A stretch of DNA of 64,000 bases, taken from positions 1 to 64,000 of the forward strand of contig JAFYLD010000022.1 of the NCBI GenBank assembly GCA_017537245.1, read 5' to 3'. Below, one piece after another: positions 61,487 to 64,000 of this stretch. The notes beneath the pieces are model-generated. The model was given only the letters and a program-made list of their open reading frames with translations, was not told the origin of the DNA and did not search any database. The translations under genes were made by a program, and so were the position numbers. Every line of letters starts with the position of its first letter. The stretch's first letter is position 1. The stretch comes from Clostridia bacterium (GTDB lineage Bacteria > Bacillota > Clostridia > Oscillospirales > Acutalibacteraceae).

Positions 61487-62029
61487 ATGAAAAAGTATGT
61501 ATGCATGATTTGTGGTTACACTCACGAAGGAGATATGGCACCAGACGCTTGCCCAATTTGCAAAGCGCCAGCATCAAAGTTCCAAGAACAAGCAGCAGAA
61601 AAAACATGGGCTGCTGAACACGTAGTAGGTATTGCAAAAGGCGTTGACCAGAGAATTATCGACGGTCTTCGCGAGAATTTTAACGGCGAATGCTCAGAAG
61701 TAGGTATGTATCTTGCAATGTCAAGAGTAGCACACCGTGAAGGTTATCCTGAAATCGGTCTTTATTGGGAAAAGGCAGCGCTTGAAGAAGCAGAGCACGC
61801 AGCAAAATTTGCTGAACTTCTTGGCGAAGTTGTTACCGACTCTACAAAGAAAAACCTCGAAATGCGCGTAGACGCTGAAAACGGCGCTACACTCGGCAAG
61901 TTCGAGCTTGCAAAACTTGCAAAAGAACTTGGCCTTGACGCTATTCACGACACAGTTCACGAAATGGCTCGCGACGAAGCTCGTCACGGCAAGGCATTTG
62001 AGGGTCTTCTTGGTCGTTATTTTAAATAA
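61487..62029 (+). CDS. Reverse rubrerythrin (rubredoxin domain first)
   Basis: This NADH-dependent peroxide/oxygen-scavenging protein has 180 residues. The rubredoxin-like FeS4 domain is at the N-terminus ([10 protein letters not shown] ... CPICKAP, Cys pairs near 6-9 and 24-27) and the four-helix di-iron domain follows. The di-iron ligands lie in [20 protein letters not shown] and [11 protein letters not shown]. The order is the reverse of classical rubrerythrin and matches clostridial reverse rubrerythrins, which PerR represses. GGAGG lies 10 nt before the ATG at 61487. It is the second gene of the perR unit. Confidence 0.93.
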   Translation: MKKYVCMICGYTHEGDMAPDACPICKAPASKFQEQAAEKTWAAEHVVGIAKGVDQRIIDGLRENFNGECSEVGMYLAMSRVAHREGYPEIGLYWEKAALEEAEHAAKFAELLGEVVTDSTKKNLEMRVDAENGATLGKFELAKLAKELGLDAIHDTVHEMARDEARHGKAFEGLLGRYFK

Positions 62030-62038
62030 TCGAAACGC

Positions 62039-62075
62039 AGGGTGGGGGCAATGCTCCCGCCCTTTTTGTTTTAAA
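62039..62075 (+). terminator. Terminator of the perR-rubrerythrin unit
   Basis: GC-rich stem GGGTGGG/CCCGCCC (one G-U) followed by TTTTTGTTTT. Confidence 0.75.
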
Positions 62076-62132
62076 ATAAAAAATGTATTTTTTAAATTTT
62101 TTAGCTAACAATATTACGGGAGGGTTGATTTT

Positions 62133-62519
62133 ATGAAAAAAATAATTGCTTTTACTTTATGTCTTGTTTTTGCGTTATCACTTACCGCGTGCGGTCGTAC
62201 GATGGAGGGTGTTAAAGATGACACTCAATCTATTGTAAGCGATACCGAAAGCATAGTTAGCGATGCTAGCTCTGCGATAAAAGATAACGACAAAAAGACA
62301 AATCTTATGGCGGGCATTACCGCAAACGACGCATTAGAGTCGGCGCTTAAGCACGCGGGATTTCAAAAATCGCAGGTAAACGATATTGATATTGACCTTG
62401 ACCGTGATAACGGCAAGTTAATCTATGAGGTAGACTTTAACATTGGTGATACCGAGTATGATTACGATATCGATGCCGATACCGGCGCTGTAATTTCTGC
62501 CGACAAGAGCAAAGATTAA
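62133..62519 (+). CDS. PepSY-domain lipoprotein
   Basis: This 128-residue exported protein has a signal peptide and lipobox SLTAC (Cys near 20), then a Ser/Asp-rich spacer with repeats of IVSD. The C-terminal PepSY domain (about 63-128) has ALESALKHAGF, YEVDFNIGDTEYDYDIDADTG and the typical final VISAD. PepSY domains are thought to inhibit or modulate proteases at the cell surface. GGGAGGG lies before the ATG. It has its own terminator. Confidence 0.88.
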   Translation: MKKIIAFTLCLVFALSLTACGRTMEGVKDDTQSIVSDTESIVSDASSAIKDNDKKTNLMAGITANDALESALKHAGFQKSQVNDIDIDLDRDNGKLIYEVDFNIGDTEYDYDIDADTGAVISADKSKD

Positions 62520-62525
62520 AAAGGC

Positions 62526-62557
62526 AAAAGCGTGGGCAACCGCGCTTTTACTTTTTT
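62526..62557 (+). terminator. Terminator after the PepSY lipoprotein gene
   Basis: 10-bp stem AAAAGCGTGG/CCGCGCTTTT (62526-62535 with 62540-62549, one G-U), then ACTTTTTT. Confidence 0.85.
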
Positions 62558-62595
62558 GTTGTAAAAAAATATGGTGTGTGTTATAATACAACAAA
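62555..62595 (+). promoter_or_regulatory. Promoter bracketed by an inverted repeat
   Basis: TTGTAA (62559-62564), 17 nt, TATAAT (62582-62587). A 9-bp inverted repeat TTTGTTGTA (62555-62563)/TACAACAAA (62587-62595) encloses the promoter, overlapping both elements, as an operator pair would. Confidence 0.65.
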
Positions 62596-62615
62596 GGTTT
62601 AAAAAGGTGATAGTT

Positions 62616-63089
62616 ATGAAATTGGGCAAAATAAATTTGAATATTACAGATAAAAAACTTTTGTATATTATAATTGCGGCGGCAGCGCTTTTTGTAGCAT
62701 GCGTTATAACGATTTTTATAGTTATTTTTGGCGGTGAGGAAGAAAAGCCACAACCACCAAGTCCACCAAAGGAACTCGCGTTCCGAATACTAGACGCGAG
62801 TCGAGAGTTTGCTATTATCGGTGATGATGAGCAGGTTATTACGGCTAGCGACGTAGAGGGTGTGTACATAATGCATATCAAGGGTGAAAATCGCTATTTA
62901 GAAATTCGCTTTAATGAAGATGGCGCCGAAAAATTTGAAGACGCTATCGATGATTACGAGTCGCTTACAATCACTCTTGACGGTAAGGTTTTGGTCGAAG
63001 ATGTAGTTGCTAACGAGTACGATTCGCAAAAGGCAAAAATTGATGGCGATTATGCAACGTTGATGGGTTATTTTAATGAAATGACGTAA
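62616..63089 (+). CDS. Membrane-anchored protein with SecD P1-head-like domain
   Basis: This 157-residue protein has one membrane helix (about 13-35) and a Pro/Glu linker, so the rest should be extracytoplasmic. The C-terminal region (about 50-157) reads like the P1 head subdomain of SecD: ITASDVEGV, LEIRFNEDGAEKFEDA, LTITLDGKVL and IDGDYATLMGYF follow the SecD order of block motifs. None of the other SecD membrane helices is present. The ATG at 62616 has AAGGTG 7 nt upstream. It stands alone between two terminators. Function is unknown. Confidence 0.65.
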   Translation: MKLGKINLNITDKKLLYIIIAAAALFVACVITIFIVIFGGEEEKPQPPSPPKELAFRILDASREFAIIGDDEQVITASDVEGVYIMHIKGENRYLEIRFNEDGAEKFEDAIDDYESLTITLDGKVLVEDVVANEYDSQKAKIDGDYATLMGYFNEMT

Positions 63090-63090
63090 A

Positions 63091-63119
63091 AAAGCAAGGT
63101 CTATATGACCTTGCTTTTA
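63091..63119. terminator. Bidirectional terminator before spoIIE
   Basis: 11-bp stem AAAGCAAGGTC/GACCTTGCTTT (63091-63101 with 63107-63117), with A-run and T-run flanks. It serves both convergent genes. Confidence 0.88.
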
Positions 63120-63125
63120 TCTTTT

Positions 63126-64000
63126 TTAATCGGTTTTTTCTAGTATTGCCGCCATAACGGTAATATCGTCTTGTCTATTGGTAGCGCTGCGCCGTCTCGC
63201 GCAATCGCAAATATATTCTGCCAAATCCTGCGCAGAGCCGTCGCGCCAATTTTCTAGCTCGGCGCGAATCCACTCGGTGCCGTCAAACGTAACTCCGTCA
63301 GAGGCAAGCAGTAAAATATCGCCCGACTTTAATTTGATACCCGCGCGATCAAAAGATACGTCTTTTAATATTCCTATAGGCAGGCTATTACTCTCGGCGC
63401 GCCCTGAGTGACCGCCTCTGCGCACAAGTGTTGGAGCAGCCCCCGCTTTATACAGCTCTACGTTACCGCTAAAAAGGTCTATACTTGCAACGTCCATTGT
63501 GGCGAGCGACTCGTCGCTAGACTTGAAAAGCATAGAAGAATTTAGTATTTTTAGCGAACAATCGTAACCAAATCCGGCTTTTAATAGTCGCGACATAAGA
63601 CCAGACGCCATTGCTCCATCAACGGCAGCTCGTCCGCCCGTGCCCATACCGTCGCTAAGCAACATTATAAAATGCCCCTTGCCGTCGTTAAAGTATTTAT
63701 AAGCGTCGCCGCATATTGTGCCCGATTGCGCAGAACGTTGTTCAACGCCAATATCTATTCTAAAATTTGGGTGTTCGTTTACGGTTATTACCGCAAAATC
63801 ACCGCTTTTGGTGATATTTGGTATATCAAAATCGCGCTCGCACGCAAGGGATAAAATTTTCATAATTTGCATGCGGTTGAGCACTGTTTCTTTTAAAAGC
63901 GAGATTTTAATTTCTAGCGATAGGCGAGTGAATTTATCAATTTTTGCCGAACAAGAAGTCGCGTGTATGCCAATGTTTTTTAGCGCAGAAACGGCCGATT
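63126..64000 (-). CDS. spoIIE: Stage II sporulation protein E (SpoIIE), C-terminal phosphatase part, truncated by window edge
   Basis: SpoIIE is a PP2C-type serine phosphatase that activates the forespore sigma factor F by dephosphorylating SpoIIAA. The visible 290 or so residues are the phosphatase domain with GTICGDAYKYF, the metal-binding LSDGMGTGGRAAVDGA, LLASDGVTF and the final DDITVMAAIL. The frame is open to position 64000 without a stop, so the N-terminal membrane domain lies outside the window. Internal GTG/ATG codons near 63884 are not the real start. Its presence suggests an organism with sporulation ancestry or ability. Confidence 0.93.
   Translation of the reverse strand, partial: SAVSALKNIGIHATSCSAKIDKFTRLSLEIKISLLKETVLNRMQIMKILSLACERDFDIPNITKSGDFAVITVNEHPNFRIDIGVEQRSAQSGTICGDAYKYFNDGKGHFIMLLSDGMGTGGRAAVDGAMASGLMSRLLKAGFGYDCSLKILNSSMLFKSSDESLATMDVASIDLFSGNVELYKAGAAPTLVRRGGHSGRAESNSLPIGILKDVSFDRAGIKLKSGDILLLASDGVTFDGTEWIRAELENWRDGSAQDLAEYICDCARRRSATNRQDDITVMAAILEKTD

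Noticed and set aside
63126..63884. Complete short PP2C phosphatase gene starting at 63884
   Set aside because: The frame continues without a stop to the window edge with SpoIIE-like sequence, so the gene is truncated by the window rather than short.

Overview
The window looks like a chromosomal stretch from a strictly anaerobic, spore-forming-lineage member of the Clostridia (Bacillota), probably an uncultivated gut or rumen relative of the Oscillospirales/Christensenellales type. The evidence is the gene content: a class III (oxygen-sensitive) ribonucleotide reductase, a sodium-pumping oxaloacetate decarboxylase, a PerR/reverse-rubrerythrin peroxide defence unit, the redox repressor Rex, the sporulation phosphatase SpoIIE, an archaeal-type ProRS, many radical SAM enzymes, and the mnmE-mnmG-rsmG-noc order typical of Gram-positive chromosomes near the origin. 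Promoters are classic TTGACA-17-TATAAT types and ribosome binding sites are strong GGAGG types. No phage, IS element, CRISPR array or tRNA gene was recognised.

Layout. 1-140: 3' part of a 5S rRNA gene and its terminator. 0.2-4.2 kb: two convergent cytoplasmic GH20 hexosaminidase paralogs flank a TPP-riboswitch-controlled thiamine transporter (thiT). 4.3-7.9 kb: four-gene oxaloacetate decarboxylase Na+ pump. 7.9-8.3 kb: a small XRE repressor cassette with a palindromic 3' repeat and a divergent promoter for a short RNA. 8.3-16.5 kb: ABC-F ATPase, a cell-wall amidase, proS, and a radical SAM pair. 16.5-21.9 kb: lipoprotein plus two-component system, yqhQ, prmC. 22-32 kb: recA-recX-rimO-pgsA, cysE-cysS, a methyltransferase, rsmI, an LCP ligase, a tiny Cys protein, plsC. 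32-41.5 kb: a surface-glycan region with two divergent operons. One (LicD, cytidylyltransferase-PLP fusion, opine dehydrogenase-like enzyme) looks like a route for making and attaching an unusual phospho-amino-alcohol. The other carries a flippase, DUF2142, GT4, GT2 and DUF2304. 41.6-46.6 kb: noc, rsmG, mnmG, mnmE. 46.7-50.9 kb: Lrp regulator plus aminotransferase, LemA/TPM pair, D,D-carboxypeptidase. 51-55.4 kb: CpsC-CpsD-CpsB capsule control, pgeF, an MFS transporter. 55.4-59.6 kb: nrdG, nrdD with a fused C-terminal redoxin under NrdR boxes, trxB. 59.6-60.3 kb: a second XRE cassette followed by an unusual array of hairpins separated by ATGAAGTA. 60.3-62 kb: divergent rex and perR-reverse rubrerythrin. 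62.1-64 kb: two small exported proteins and the 3' part of spoIIE.

The most interesting items are: (1) the three-gene phospho-amino-alcohol/opine operon at 32-35.8 kb; (2) the ATGAAGTA/TACTTCAT hairpin array at 60.07-60.28 kb; (3) two homologous XRE-repressor cassettes that share a 3' palindromic repeat and a divergent short RNA whose terminator stems differ by a compensatory base-pair change; (4) the NrdD-redoxin fusion beside thioredoxin reductase with textbook NrdR boxes; and (5) a lone SecD P1-head-like protein. Functions are assigned from recognised motifs and remembered family knowledge. No database search was run.
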